Assembly (NCBI GenBank): GCA_009363175.1
Contig: CP045205.1
Location: forward strand, 3,410,001-3,474,000
From: Citrobacter telavivensis
GTDB lineage: Bacteria > Pseudomonadota > Gammaproteobacteria > Enterobacterales > Enterobacteriaceae
Length of the DNA: 64,000 nt
Direction: 5' to 3'
The notes under the pieces are model-generated. The model did no database searches. It was not told the DNA's origin and was given only the letters and a program-made list of their open reading frames with translations. Each line of letters starts with the position of its first letter. The first letter of the stretch is position 1. Position numbers and translations under genes: made by a program. Shown piece by piece: positions 17,782 through 26,183 of this stretch.

Positions 17782-18324
17782 TTACTGTTTCTTCTTAGGA
17801 GCGAGCACCATGATCATCTGGCGGCCTTCGATCTTCGTAGGGAAGGATTCGACTACTGCCAGTTCACTCAGATCGTCACGGACGCGCGTCAGCACTTCCA
17901 TACCAATCTGTTGGTGGGCCATCTCACGACCGCGGAAACGCAGCGTGATCTTGGCCTTATCGCCATCTTCCAGAAAGCGAATCAGGCTGCGGAGTTTTAC
18001 CTGATAGTCGCCATCATCGGTACCAGGACGGAATTTAATTTCCTTAACCTGGATAACTTTTTGCTTTTTCTTCTGTTCCTTAGAAGACTTACTCTTTTCA
18101 TAAAGGAACTTGCCGTAGTCCATGATACGACAAACTGGCGGTTCGGCGTTAGGGCTGATTTCAACTAAATCTACTCCAGCTTCTTCAGCTTTTTCGATAG
18201 CTTCTCTCAGACTCACAATACCCAAAGCTTCGCCTTCCAGACCTGTTAAGCGAACTTCCAGGGCGCGAATCTCGCCATTGATACGATTCGGACGTGCCGT
18301 TTGAACTCGTTTTCCGCCTTTAAT
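17782..18324 (-). CDS. infC: Translation initiation factor IF-3 (AUU start codon)
   Basis: IF-3 binds the 30S subunit, prevents premature joining of 50S and checks start-codon pairing. The only ATG/GTG-type start in frame, at 18225, would remove 33 residues. The true start is ATT at 18324-18322, preceded by a strong GGAGG, which gives 180 residues beginning KGGKRVQTARPNRING, exactly as in E. coli. IF-3 discriminates against AUU, so the rare codon provides autoregulation. The GGAGG lies over the end of thrS, whose stop codon is four bases from the infC start. Confidence 0.98.
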   Translation of the reverse strand: MKGGKRVQTARPNRINGEIRALEVRLTGLEGEALGIVSLREAIEKAEEAGVDLVEISPNAEPPVCRIMDYGKFLYEKSKSSKEQKKKQKVIQVKEIKFRPGTDDGDYQVKLRSLIRFLEDGDKAKITLRFRGREMAHQQIGMEVLTRVRDDLSELAVVESFPTKIEGRQMIMVLAPKKKQ

Positions 18325-18327
18325 ACC

Positions 18328-20256
18328 TTATTCCTCCAGTTGTTGAAGACTGCGGCTGCGAATCTCTTGTTGCAGCTTCTCAATCACTTCACTTACGTCC
18401 AGGCTGCCCAAGTCTTTGCCACGACGGGTACGCACGGCAACTTTGCCGGCTTCTACCTCTTTGTCGCCACAGACCAACATGTAAGGGACACGACGTAAAG
18501 TGTGCTCGCGGATTTTAAAGCCTATCTTCTCATTTCTCAAGTCTGCTTTTACACGAATGCCCGCATTTTGTAGTTTCTGCGTCAATTCGTTAACGTATTC
18601 AGACTGTGAATCGGTAATGTTCATCACCACTACCTGAACCGGCGCAAGCCAGGTCGGGAAGAAGCCGGCGAACTCTTCAGTCAGGATACCGATGAAACGT
18701 TCCATAGACCCAAGAATTGCGCGGTGAATCATAACCGGTACCTGACGCTCGTTGTTTTCGCCCACATACGAGGCGCTCAGACGAGACGGCAGAGAGAAGT
18801 CCAGCTGTACAGTACCGCACTGCCATGCGCGATCGAGACAGTCATACAGGGTAAATTCAATTTTCGGACCGTAGAACGCGCCTTCACCCAGTTGGTATTC
18901 AAATGGGATATTGTTTTCTTCCAGCGCAACGGCCAGATCCGCCTCAGCACGATCCCACATTTCATCGCTACCGATACGTTTTTCGGGACGAGTGGAAAGT
19001 TTGACGACGATTTTCTCGAAGCCAAAGGTGCTGTACATATCGTAGACCATACGGATGCACGCGTTAACTTCATCGCGGATTTGCTCTTCAGTACAGAAGA
19101 TATGCGCATCATCCTGGGTGAAGCCACGCACACGCATCAGACCATGCAGCGCACCTGACGGCTCGTTACGATGGCAGCTACCAAACTCTGCCATACGCAG
19201 CGGCAGGTCGCGGTAGGATTTCAGGCCCTGATTAAAGATCTGTACGTGACCCGGACAGTTCATCGGCTTGATGCAGTATTCACGGTTCTCAGAAGAGGTG
19301 GTGAACATCGCATCTTTGTAGTTGTCCCAGTGCCCGGTTTTTTCCCACAGCACACGGTCCATCATGAACGGCCCTTTCACTTCCTGATACTGATACTCTT
19401 TGAGCTTGGAGCGCACAAAGACTTCCAGTTCGCGGAAGATAGTCCAGCCGTCGTTATGCCAGAACACCATACCCGGCGCTTCTTCCTGCATGTGATACAG
19501 GTCAAGCTGCTTACCGATTTTACGGTGGTCACGTTTTGCCGCTTCTTCCAGACGTTGCAGATAAGCACTGAGGGCTTTTTTGTCTGCCCAGGCCGTTCCG
19601 TAGATACGCTGCAACATCTTGTTGTCGCTGTCGCCACGCCAGTATGCGCCTGCGGTTTTCATCAGTTTAAAGTGATGGCAGAAGCGCATATTCGGCACGT
19701 GCGGACCACGACACATATCGACATATTCTTCATGATGATACAAACCAGGTTTGTCATCATGGGCAATGTTTTCATCAAGAATGGAGACTTTATAAATCTC
19801 GCCACGCTTCACGAAGGTTTCACGCGCTTCGTGCCAGCTGACTTTTTTCTTAATGACATCGTAATTTTTCTCAGCGAGCTCGTGCATCCGCTTCTCGAGC
19901 GCATCGATATCTTCCTGGGTCAACGTACGGTCAAGGTCCACATCATAGTAGAAACCATTGTCGACAACCGGACCGATAGCCATCTTGGTATTTGGCCAAA
20001 GTTGTTTGATCGCATGACCTAACAGGTGTGCACAGGAGTGACGAATGATCTCCAGCCCTTCTTCATCTTTTGCGGTGATGATAGAGAGCGTCGCATCATT
20101 TTCGATCAGGTCAGAAGCATCAACCAGCTCGCCATTAACGCGGCCAGCGAGGGTGGCTTTCGCCAGACCAGGACCGATGTCCAGAGCAACATCCATGGGG
20201 CTTACAGCGTGGTCGTAATGGCGTTGACTGCCATCAGGAAGAGTAATAACAGGCAT
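18328..20256 (-). CDS. thrS: Threonine-tRNA ligase
   Basis: A class II synthetase of 642 residues, the E. coli length. Domains in order are N-terminal TGS (MPVITLPDGSQRHYD), the editing domain with zinc-like motif HSCAHLLGHA (near residue 73), the catalytic core with motif 2 RNEPSGALHGLMRVRGFTQ (near 363) and C-terminal anticodon-binding domain. ThrRS charges threonine and represses its own mRNA by binding a tRNA-like operator upstream, which is conserved here. Its stop lies inside the infC ribosome site region. Confidence 0.99.
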   Translation of the reverse strand: MPVITLPDGSQRHYDHAVSPMDVALDIGPGLAKATLAGRVNGELVDASDLIENDATLSIITAKDEEGLEIIRHSCAHLLGHAIKQLWPNTKMAIGPVVDNGFYYDVDLDRTLTQEDIDALEKRMHELAEKNYDVIKKKVSWHEARETFVKRGEIYKVSILDENIAHDDKPGLYHHEEYVDMCRGPHVPNMRFCHHFKLMKTAGAYWRGDSDNKMLQRIYGTAWADKKALSAYLQRLEEAAKRDHRKIGKQLDLYHMQEEAPGMVFWHNDGWTIFRELEVFVRSKLKEYQYQEVKGPFMMDRVLWEKTGHWDNYKDAMFTTSSENREYCIKPMNCPGHVQIFNQGLKSYRDLPLRMAEFGSCHRNEPSGALHGLMRVRGFTQDDAHIFCTEEQIRDEVNACIRMVYDMYSTFGFEKIVVKLSTRPEKRIGSDEMWDRAEADLAVALEENNIPFEYQLGEGAFYGPKIEFTLYDCLDRAWQCGTVQLDFSLPSRLSASYVGENNERQVPVMIHRAILGSMERFIGILTEEFAGFFPTWLAPVQVVVMNITDSQSEYVNELTQKLQNAGIRVKADLRNEKIGFKIREHTLRRVPYMLVCGDKEVEAGKVAVRTRRGKDLGSLDVSEVIEKLQQEIRSRSLQQLEE

Positions 20257-20277
20257 GTTATGTCCTTATTTGCAGTG

Positions 20278-20298
20278 GTGACCCATACGCAAGATCAC
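20278..20298 (-). promoter_or_regulatory. thrS translational operator hairpin (tRNA-Thr anticodon mimic)
   Basis: On the mRNA strand GTGA and TCAC close a hairpin whose loop contains CGU, the anticodon-like triplet used by E. coli ThrRS to bind its own message. The hairpin lies 22-42 bases upstream of the thrS ATG, and the ribosome site TAAGGA follows it. I read the match by comparison with the remembered E. coli leader. Confidence 0.7.
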
Positions 20299-20475
20299 AT
20301 ACAAAGAGAAAATTTGTTTGTTTACAGTTAGTTGTGAAGCCATCTAACCAACAATTGCTAAATTGGCACACAATCTGGGACACATCAGCATTCGCTACGA
20401 GAGCGCTGCAATGTGGTCGAACGATGGTAACACTAAAAAAAGGGAGAATGCACCCTTCCGTTATATATTGGGATG

Positions 20476-20544
20476 AGTCACGAGGTTAGCACGCGTTTTT
20501 CCCCTCTGACAGAACGACATGTCGATGTCCCCAGCCTCGTGACT
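20476..20544. promoter_or_regulatory. Ten-base inverted repeat ahead of the DUF6506/AraC pair
   Basis: AGTCACGAGG (20476-20485) and its exact complement CCTCGTGACT (20535-20544) are separated by 49 bases. A possible -10, TACAAT, lies at 20555-20560, so the second arm falls near the -35 position, where no good -35 hexamer is visible. This could be the paired operator of the neighbouring AraC-type regulator or an mRNA stem. The rest of the 360-base thrS-to-20619 gap holds the thrS leader and, as far as I can see, nothing else. Confidence 0.45.
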
Positions 20545-20618
20545 GGCGGATTGGTACAATACCGCTCACGTTATCAAACATAAGATCCCGGTTCGATAAC
20601 AAAACAGGATAACGAGTC

Positions 20619-20930
20619 ATGAGCGATATTTTAAAAGCGGCATTTATTTTTGTTGCGCCTCACGCGGTGGCTGAGACCCATAACGCCTGGGTAAAAACCG
20701 AACAGGTGCAGGTGAAAACGATCGCGGTGAGCGATTATCAGCAGGCGGGTAAACTCCTTGATGCGCTCTATGACGAGGGGATCCGGGCGATTGAATTGTG
20801 TGCGGGTTTCGGCCATCTTGGTGTTGCACATATGGTGAAGGCGGCAGCAGGCCGAATGCACGTAGGCGTCGTTCGCTTTGACCTTCATCCGGGGCTGGGG
20901 AACCAAAGTGGAGACTGTCTGTTTGAATAA
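20619..20930 (+). CDS. DUF6506 family protein, function unknown
   Basis: A 103-residue soluble protein beginning MSDILKAAFIFVAPHA. I recognise it as a DUF6506-type protein from the pattern AAFIFVAP at the N-terminus, GIRAIELCAGFGHLGVAHMV in the middle (about residues 52-71) and VGVVRFDLHPGLGNQSGD at the end. There is no signal peptide or membrane segment. A good ribosome site (CAGGATAACGAGTC) precedes the ATG. An AraC-family gene follows after 27 bases on the same strand, so the two are probably one unit. E. coli has no counterpart between thrS and yniD, which suggests a lineage-specific insertion. I know of no assigned function. Confidence 0.8.
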   Translation: MSDILKAAFIFVAPHAVAETHNAWVKTEQVQVKTIAVSDYQQAGKLLDALYDEGIRAIELCAGFGHLGVAHMVKAAAGRMHVGVVRFDLHPGLGNQSGDCLFE

Positions 20931-20957
20931 GGCATTGAGTCGGAGGTAAACAGCGAC

Positions 20958-21767
20958 ATGCAACGACGCCGCGCGCCCAGTCCGGCGCTGGCTGACTGGA
21001 TAGCCCATTTCTGGTGCTGGCAAATGTCAGCAGGGACACCGTTGCCCACGCTTTTTCCCGGGACCGGAGGCGAACTGCTGCTCAACCTGGGCGATCCTCT
21101 GCGCATTGCGACGATACCGCTTGATAGCCAACAGACAGCAAATTACCTTACTGTCCCAAAGGGCGAGGCTGTCCTGCTTCGCCCGCGCAGGTCCAGAATG
21201 ACATTCATCCCCCAGGGAGAAATCGATTTATTGTCAATCCGACTGCGTTCTGCCACCTGCTTCCCCCTCCTGGGTGTCGCGATGGATGAACTGGATGATG
21301 TTCCCGTTTCCTTCACCGATATGGGTTTACGTTGGGCGATCCCGGAACTGATTAATTTGCCGTATGAAATGCGCATCAACCGGTTAGAACGCTGGCTGCT
21401 GGCCATTACTGACCGTTGCCATCTGGCAAACACCGCGCTCATTCAGGCGGTGAACCGACTGTATTATGGGGATGCTTTCTTGACGCTCCGTAACCAGTTG
21501 GGGTTGACTGAACGGACAATGCTACGACGCGTTCATCAATTTACCGGCGTCGATGCACGCTATTTTTGCCGCACAGCCCGATTTCAGAGAACGCTGCGCC
21601 ATCTGCTGACAGAAGGCGATGTTCTGAACAGCGCACTCAACCACGGCTACTACGATCAGGCCCATTTCATCAAAACATGTCGCCTCTATACCGGCCTGAC
21701 GCCGACTGAACTTTTGAAGCTTCAGTACCGGCAGCCTAATTACTATACCAACGCGCTTGCAGAGTAG
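20958..21767 (+). CDS. AraC-family transcriptional regulator
   Basis: A 269-residue protein. The N-terminal part (about 1-150) resembles the DUF6597 sensor domain, with ALADWIAHFWCWQM and LPTLFPGTGGELLLNLGD. The C-terminal part (about 170-255) is an AraC-type double helix-turn-helix, with RNQLGLTERTMLRRVHQFTGV and the second helix region NSALNHGYYDQAHFIKTCRL followed by GLTPTEL. It lies 27 bases after the DUF6506 gene and most likely controls it, perhaps through the inverted repeat at 20476-20544. The effector is unknown. Confidence 0.9.
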   Translation: MQRRRAPSPALADWIAHFWCWQMSAGTPLPTLFPGTGGELLLNLGDPLRIATIPLDSQQTANYLTVPKGEAVLLRPRRSRMTFIPQGEIDLLSIRLRSATCFPLLGVAMDELDDVPVSFTDMGLRWAIPELINLPYEMRINRLERWLLAITDRCHLANTALIQAVNRLYYGDAFLTLRNQLGLTERTMLRRVHQFTGVDARYFCRTARFQRTLRHLLTEGDVLNSALNHGYYDQAHFIKTCRLYTGLTPTELLKLQYRQPNYYTNALAE

Positions 21768-21888
21768 GTGCTATAGCCCCTTCCTTTTCCTTCCCTGTTG
21801 GACGAGGCAAGATGCATATCCATTCACTGATTGGCTGACAGTTTTGTTACACTAGGATTAACCGTCTGGAACCGACAGGAAATAAATG

Positions 21889-21996
21889 ATGCCATCAAAT
21901 CGCTTCGCCAAAAAACACTGGAAAATGGTGGTCGTCCTGATCGTCATCTGTGGTGCAATGCTATTGCTACGCTGGGCAGCAATGATTTGGGGATAG
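21889..21996 (+). CDS. yniD: Small membrane protein YniD
   Basis: A 35-residue frame running from ATG at 21889 to TAG at 21994-21996. It has a basic start (MPSNRFAKKHWK) and one membrane segment (VVVLIVICGAMLLLRWAAMIW). It closely resembles the E. coli small protein YniD, also 35 residues. An in-frame ATG directly upstream (21886) is an alternative, but AGGAA spaces better to 21889. Its function is unknown; single-span proteins of this size often modulate membrane complexes. Confidence 0.92.
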   Translation: MPSNRFAKKHWKMVVVLIVICGAMLLLRWAAMIWG

Positions 21997-22094
21997 CGGC
22001 GAAACAGCGCCCCGTCGCGTCAGACATCGAGATTCTGGCGAAGTGAATATTCTGGATAAAGACGTGGCGGGTGAATTGTCATCAAACACCGTAA

Positions 22095-22125
22095 TAAAAA
22101 AAGCCAGACTGGAGAACAGTCTGGC
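22095..22125 (-). terminator. Intrinsic terminator after ydiY
   Basis: The stem GCCAGACT/AGTCTGGC (22103-22110 and 22118-22125) is followed on the minus strand by seven U. It lies just after the ydiY stop. Confidence 0.88.
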
Positions 22126-22131
22126 CTCGGC

Positions 22132-22890
22132 TTACATCCGGTAGCCCAGAGAGACGGTTGTACGTCTGTCCGTGTGCTCCGGCGCCGTCTCCGGCGGTTC
22201 TGAGTTCCACGTCACGTTGTACGCCACTTTCAGGCCAAAATGCTCATTGATTGCCACATTCAGCGCTGTCTCGGAGTTCAACGTTGTATCTTCAGCACCG
22301 AACACCGACACGCCTTGCGTAAATTTGGTGTTGTCTGAAATCTGCCATGCATACGCGCCAGAGGCATAGCCCAGCGGCTGGGTTTCCGTCTTGCCATCAG
22401 TATGTTCGTCGTAACGTACGCCCGGACCGAATTCAAAACGGAAGCTATGTACGGGACCGTTAAGGAACTGGCGACCATAACCGGCGGTGAACACATCGCG
22501 CTCACGGTAGCCGTTATAACGGTCCGTCAGCCAACTCGCCTGGCCGAAAAGGTAGTCATAATCGGTCACATTGTAACGACTACGACCGCCAACAGCATAT
22601 TTCTCTGAAGAGCGTTCATCATTGGAAGACGTATTGCTCGCATTCCCCCACAGTGACCAGGCCGTTGATTGTCCGTACCAGGTCATGGTCGTGTCCGCGG
22701 TCAAAGAAGAACTTTTCGTGTTGCCTGACTGCGCAAGGTAACCGGCGTTGAGATTGCCTTCGAAGGGTTTCTTCGCACTTGAGGGGTCATCCATGACAGT
22801 AAAAACGGAATCATCGGCAGTTGCATACATCGACGCAAACACGCCTCCCGCCAGCAGAATGGCAGCGGGAACTGTCTTTAAAAGCTTCAT
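22132..22890 (-). CDS. ydiY: Outer-membrane-like protein YdiY (DUF481)
   Basis: A 252-residue protein with a Sec signal peptide (MKLLKTVPAAILLAGGVFASMYATA, too long to be lipidated and without lipobox cysteine). The mature part is rich in alternating aromatic and polar strands such as GGRSRYNVTDYDYLFGQAS and ends in YRM, as expected of a beta-barrel of the DUF481 salt-induced outer-membrane protein family. The length equals E. coli YdiY. Its role is not established. It is divergent from pfkB over 286 bases of AT-rich DNA in which I see no gene. Confidence 0.93.
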   Translation of the reverse strand: MKLLKTVPAAILLAGGVFASMYATADDSVFTVMDDPSSAKKPFEGNLNAGYLAQSGNTKSSSLTADTTMTWYGQSTAWSLWGNASNTSSNDERSSEKYAVGGRSRYNVTDYDYLFGQASWLTDRYNGYRERDVFTAGYGRQFLNGPVHSFRFEFGPGVRYDEHTDGKTETQPLGYASGAYAWQISDNTKFTQGVSVFGAEDTTLNSETALNVAINEHFGLKVAYNVTWNSEPPETAPEHTDRRTTVSLGYRM

Positions 22891-23176
22891 TTATAAAGAG
22901 TCCGTACAACAAAAAAAGAGACCATTACGGTCCCGGAAACTTTCAGAGGGATCAATGGCTAACGCCCCAGGAAAGGTAACAAATTATAAAAAGGCTCGAA
23001 TAACATAGCAATGAATTCTTATTTCATTTTTTGAATAAGAGAGCTCTCAAAACAATTAAATATTTATATAACCTTACGGCAAATAAAATAAATAAACTTT
23101 AATTAATCATATTGTTAATGACTTCACTTTAGGGCTATTCGGTGCCAGACTGAACGCAGCCTAACAGGAGGTAACG

Positions 23177-24109
23177 ATGGTACGTATCTATACGTTGACG
23201 CTTGCGCCCTCTCTCGATAGCGCAACGATCACCCCGCAAATCTATCCCGAAGGGAAACTCCGCTGTACTGCCCCGGTATTTGAGCCCGGTGGCGGGGGCA
23301 TTAACGTCGCTCGCGCCATTGCCCATCTGGGCGGAACCGCGACCGCCATTTTCCCCGTCGGCGGCGCAACCGGCGAACATCTGGTCGCCCTGCTTGCCGA
23401 TGAAAACGTTCCGGTAGCAACCATTGATGCAAAAGACTGGACGCGTCAGAACCTGCATGTTCATGTCGAATCCAGCGGCGAGCAGTATCGCTTTGTGATG
23501 CCCGGCGCGGCATTGAATGACGATGAGTTTCGCCAGATAGAAGAACAGGTGCTGGAGATCGAGTCCGGCGCCATTCTGGTGATCAGCGGCAGTTTGCCGC
23601 CGGGTGTCAAAGTCGAAAAACTCAGCCAGTTGATTACCGCCGCGCAGAAACAGGGGATCCGCTGCATCATTGACAGCTCCGGCGACGCGCTGACGGCCGC
23701 GTTAGCCATTGGCAATATTGAACTGGTCAAACCCAACCAGAAAGAACTGAGCGCGCTGGTTAACCGCGAGCTCACCCAGCCTGATGACGTGCGCAAAGCG
23801 GCGCAGGAAATTGTCCGCAGCGGCAAAGCGCAGCGCGTCGTCGTCTCTCTCGGTCCCCAGGGCGCGCTGGGCGTGGACAGCGAAACCTGCGTGCAGGTCG
23901 TACCGCCGCCGGTTAAAAGCCAGAGCACCGTTGGCGCAGGCGACAGTATGGTGGGGGCAATGACCCTCAAACTGGCTGAAGGCGCCTCGCTTGAGGATAT
24001 GGTGCGCTTCGGCGTTGCGGCCGGTAGCGCCGCGACCATCAACCAGGGAACGCGCCTGTGCTCCCACGACGACACGCAGAAAATCTACGCTTACCTTAGC
24101 CAGCCATAA
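23177..24109 (+). CDS. pfkB: 6-phosphofructokinase II
   Basis: A PfkB/ribokinase-family kinase that phosphorylates fructose 6-phosphate to the 1,6-bisphosphate, the minor phosphofructokinase isozyme. It has 310 residues against 309 in E. coli. The family signatures are GGGGINVARAIAHLGG near residue 37 and the C-terminal TVGAGDSMVGAM near 252, which holds the catalytic aspartate. It starts with ATG after AGGAGG at 23177 and ends at a terminator. Confidence 0.97.
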   Translation: MVRIYTLTLAPSLDSATITPQIYPEGKLRCTAPVFEPGGGGINVARAIAHLGGTATAIFPVGGATGEHLVALLADENVPVATIDAKDWTRQNLHVHVESSGEQYRFVMPGAALNDDEFRQIEEQVLEIESGAILVISGSLPPGVKVEKLSQLITAAQKQGIRCIIDSSGDALTAALAIGNIELVKPNQKELSALVNRELTQPDDVRKAAQEIVRSGKAQRVVVSLGPQGALGVDSETCVQVVPPPVKSQSTVGAGDSMVGAMTLKLAEGASLEDMVRFGVAAGSAATINQGTRLCSHDDTQKIYAYLSQP

Positions 24110-24113
24110 TGAT

Positions 24114-24139
24114 TTCCCCCTCTTTTCGAGGGGGAATTT
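24114..24139 (+). terminator. Intrinsic terminator after pfkB
   Basis: The stem TTCCCCCTC/GAGGGGGAA begins five bases after the pfkB stop and is followed by TTTC. Confidence 0.82.
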
Positions 24140-24209
24140 CTCCCAAACCTGTCGGCATACGCGTTCACCGTCTATGCTACAAACTCATGAGATTACAAAG
24201 GGGTGTCAA

Positions 24210-24500
24210 ATGGCCAGTGGGGATATCACCCGATATGTTGTTACCATCACGTTCCACGAGGACTCCTTAACGGAAATAAATGAACTGAACAACCATCTCA
24301 CCCGTGCCGGTTTTCTGCTCACTCTCACGGATGATGGCGGGAATGTGCACGAGCTGGGAACCAATACCTTTGGGTTGATTAGCGCCCAGAGTCTGGACGA
24401 GGTCAAAGCGCTGGCCGCAGGGCTGGCTGAAAGTGCGTTAGATAGAGCGCCGGAGGTCAGCGTGATGACCTGGGAAGAGTGGGAACACAGCGGACAATAA
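24210..24500 (+). CDS. ydiZ: Uncharacterised small protein YdiZ
   Basis: A 96-residue soluble protein starting MASGDITRYVVTITFHED at an ATG (24210) after AAAGGGG; the frame is open further upstream into pfkB but the E. coli start and length match this ATG. Conserved segments are TEINELNNHLTRAGFLLTLTD and HELGTNTFGLIS. It is acidic at the C-terminus (MTWEEWEHSGQ). I know of no assigned function. It lies between pfkB and yniA, as in E. coli. Confidence 0.9.
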   Translation: MASGDITRYVVTITFHEDSLTEINELNNHLTRAGFLLTLTDDGGNVHELGTNTFGLISAQSLDEVKALAAGLAESALDRAPEVSVMTWEEWEHSGQ

Positions 24501-24606
24501 ATGCCATTCCCGCGAAAACACGTCCACGGTGTGCGTTAGTTCGTGTTTTTTAACCGCATCTTTGCGCTAACCTTATGATCTGGCAGACAACATGGGGAGA
24601 GACATC

Positions 24607-25467
24607 ATGTGGCAGGCTATCAGTCGTCTTTTAAGCGAGCAACTCGGTGAAGGCGAAATCGAACTGCGTAACGAACTGCCTGGCGGAGAGATTCATGCCG
24701 CGTGGCATTTACGCTATGCGGGACGCGATTTCTTCGTTAAATGTGATGAACGGGAACTGCTTCCGGGCTTTACGGCAGAAGCCGATCAATTAGAACTGTT
24801 ATCACGCAGCCATACGGTGACGGTCCCCAAAGTGTGGGCGGTAGGTGCGGATCGTGATTACAGCTTTCTGGTGATGGATTATCTCCCTCCCCGTCCGCTG
24901 GACGCGCATAGTGCGTTTATTCTGGGGCAACAACTTGCCTATCTGCATGAATGGAGCGATCAGCCGCAGTTTGGGCTGGATTTCGATAACGCGCTTTCGA
25001 CCACTCCGCAACCCAATGCCTGGCAACGCCGCTGGTCAACCTTCTTTGCCGAACAGCGCATTGGCTGGCAACTTGAACTGGCGGCGGAAAAAGGCATCGC
25101 CTTTGGTAATATCGACGCCATTGTCGAACATGTGCAACAGCGTCTCTCCTCTCACCAGCCGCAGCCCTCTTTGCTGCACGGCGATTTGTGGTCGGGAAAC
25201 TGTGCACTGGGGCCAGACGGTCCGTATCTGTTTGATCCGGCCTGTTACTGGGGAGACAGAGAGTGCGATCTGGCAATGTTGCCGTTGCATACCGAACAGC
25301 CGCCGCAAATTTATGATGGTTATCAGTCGGTGTCGCCACTGCCGTTAGATTTTCTCGACCGACAGCCGGTGTACCAACTGTATACTTTGCTCAACCGGGC
25401 AAGACTGTTTGGCGGTCAACACCTGGTGATTGCACAGAAGGCAATGGACAGACTCCTCGCGGCGTAA
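24607..25467 (+). CDS. yniA: Fructosamine kinase family protein YniA
   Basis: A 286-residue kinase of the fructosamine-3-kinase/ketosamine kinase family, related to aminoglycoside phosphotransferases. The catalytic loop LLHGDLWSGNCALG is near residue 195 and the metal motif FDPACYWGDRECDLAM near 216. Such enzymes are thought to phosphorylate sugars attached to protein or small amines and so repair glycation; the E. coli substrate is uncertain. The frame opens at 24592, but the ATG at 24607 matches the E. coli N-terminus MWQAISRLLSEQ. Confidence 0.94.
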   Translation: MWQAISRLLSEQLGEGEIELRNELPGGEIHAAWHLRYAGRDFFVKCDERELLPGFTAEADQLELLSRSHTVTVPKVWAVGADRDYSFLVMDYLPPRPLDAHSAFILGQQLAYLHEWSDQPQFGLDFDNALSTTPQPNAWQRRWSTFFAEQRIGWQLELAAEKGIAFGNIDAIVEHVQQRLSSHQPQPSLLHGDLWSGNCALGPDGPYLFDPACYWGDRECDLAMLPLHTEQPPQIYDGYQSVSPLPLDFLDRQPVYQLYTLLNRARLFGGQHLVIAQKAMDRLLAA

Positions 25468-25480
25468 TAATGGCTGGCAT

Positions 25481-25507
25481 CAAAGGCCGCCGGATGGCGG
25501 CCTTTTT
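25481..25507. terminator. Terminator between convergent yniA and yniB
   Basis: The stem AAGGCCGCC/GGCGGCCTT with a GGAT loop and a following T-run ends yniA. A short A-run on the left may also serve yniB. Confidence 0.85.
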
Positions 25508-25509
25508 GT

Positions 25510-26046
25510 TCAGACAAATCCCAGCAGCGAAAAGAATACATATCCGAGAACGATGATAATCACCGGCAGGATATAGAGCGGGAAAAACTGCAGAAAAATC
25601 GTATGATGCGGCACCACAATGCGCGACTCAATCTGTTCGCGAGACAGTCCTTCGCTGCCCTTGGCTTTCTCCAGAATCAACTGGTCTTCGACGCCTTCAC
25701 GTAAAAACCGCGCCTGGCGACTCATGCGCGCGCCGGAATCCTGCATCGCCAGCCCGATAAAAATCAGCGCAAAAATCAGCCAGAACAAAATGTTCAGGCT
25801 ATTGTGAAAATCCGGCGTCGGCGAGTTGTACCAGAAGAGGTTCAGAAACGGGGTATTCACTCGCATCATATCAATCATGACATGGGTAAAATCGAGCATC
25901 ACCGCGTTAATCCCTTCCTGCTTTTCGCTGTGCGCATACATAAATTTCAGGGCTGAAATCAGCGTGGAGAGGAGTGTCGGGATAAATATCACCCATCCTA
26001 CGATCCTTTTTAACACTGCTATGCGTCCAGCTTGTTGATACGTCAT
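25510..26046 (-). CDS. yniB: Inner-membrane protein YniB
   Basis: A 178-residue membrane protein with about three hydrophobic segments: near 12-30 (VGWVIFIPTLLSTLISAL), near 82-100 (ILFWLIFALIFIGLAM) and at the C-terminus (LYILPVIIIVLGYVFFSLLG). The soluble middle part has RFLREGVEDQLILEKAKG. It matches E. coli YniB by sequence and position. No function is known to me. It is divergent from yniC. Confidence 0.9.
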   Translation of the reverse strand: MTYQQAGRIAVLKRIVGWVIFIPTLLSTLISALKFMYAHSEKQEGINAVMLDFTHVMIDMMRVNTPFLNLFWYNSPTPDFHNSLNILFWLIFALIFIGLAMQDSGARMSRQARFLREGVEDQLILEKAKGSEGLSREQIESRIVVPHHTIFLQFFPLYILPVIIIVLGYVFFSLLGFV

Positions 26047-26183
26047 GAGTTCCCCTTGATGAAGACGCGTCGTTTTGGCTTAAGTCTACCTGCTGATAAC
26101 CCTTTTCGCCCGATCTTTAAAAACGTTATGATAGCGGCTAACGCTGATTACCCTACATTTAATGCTCAACAGGAGAGGTTGTA

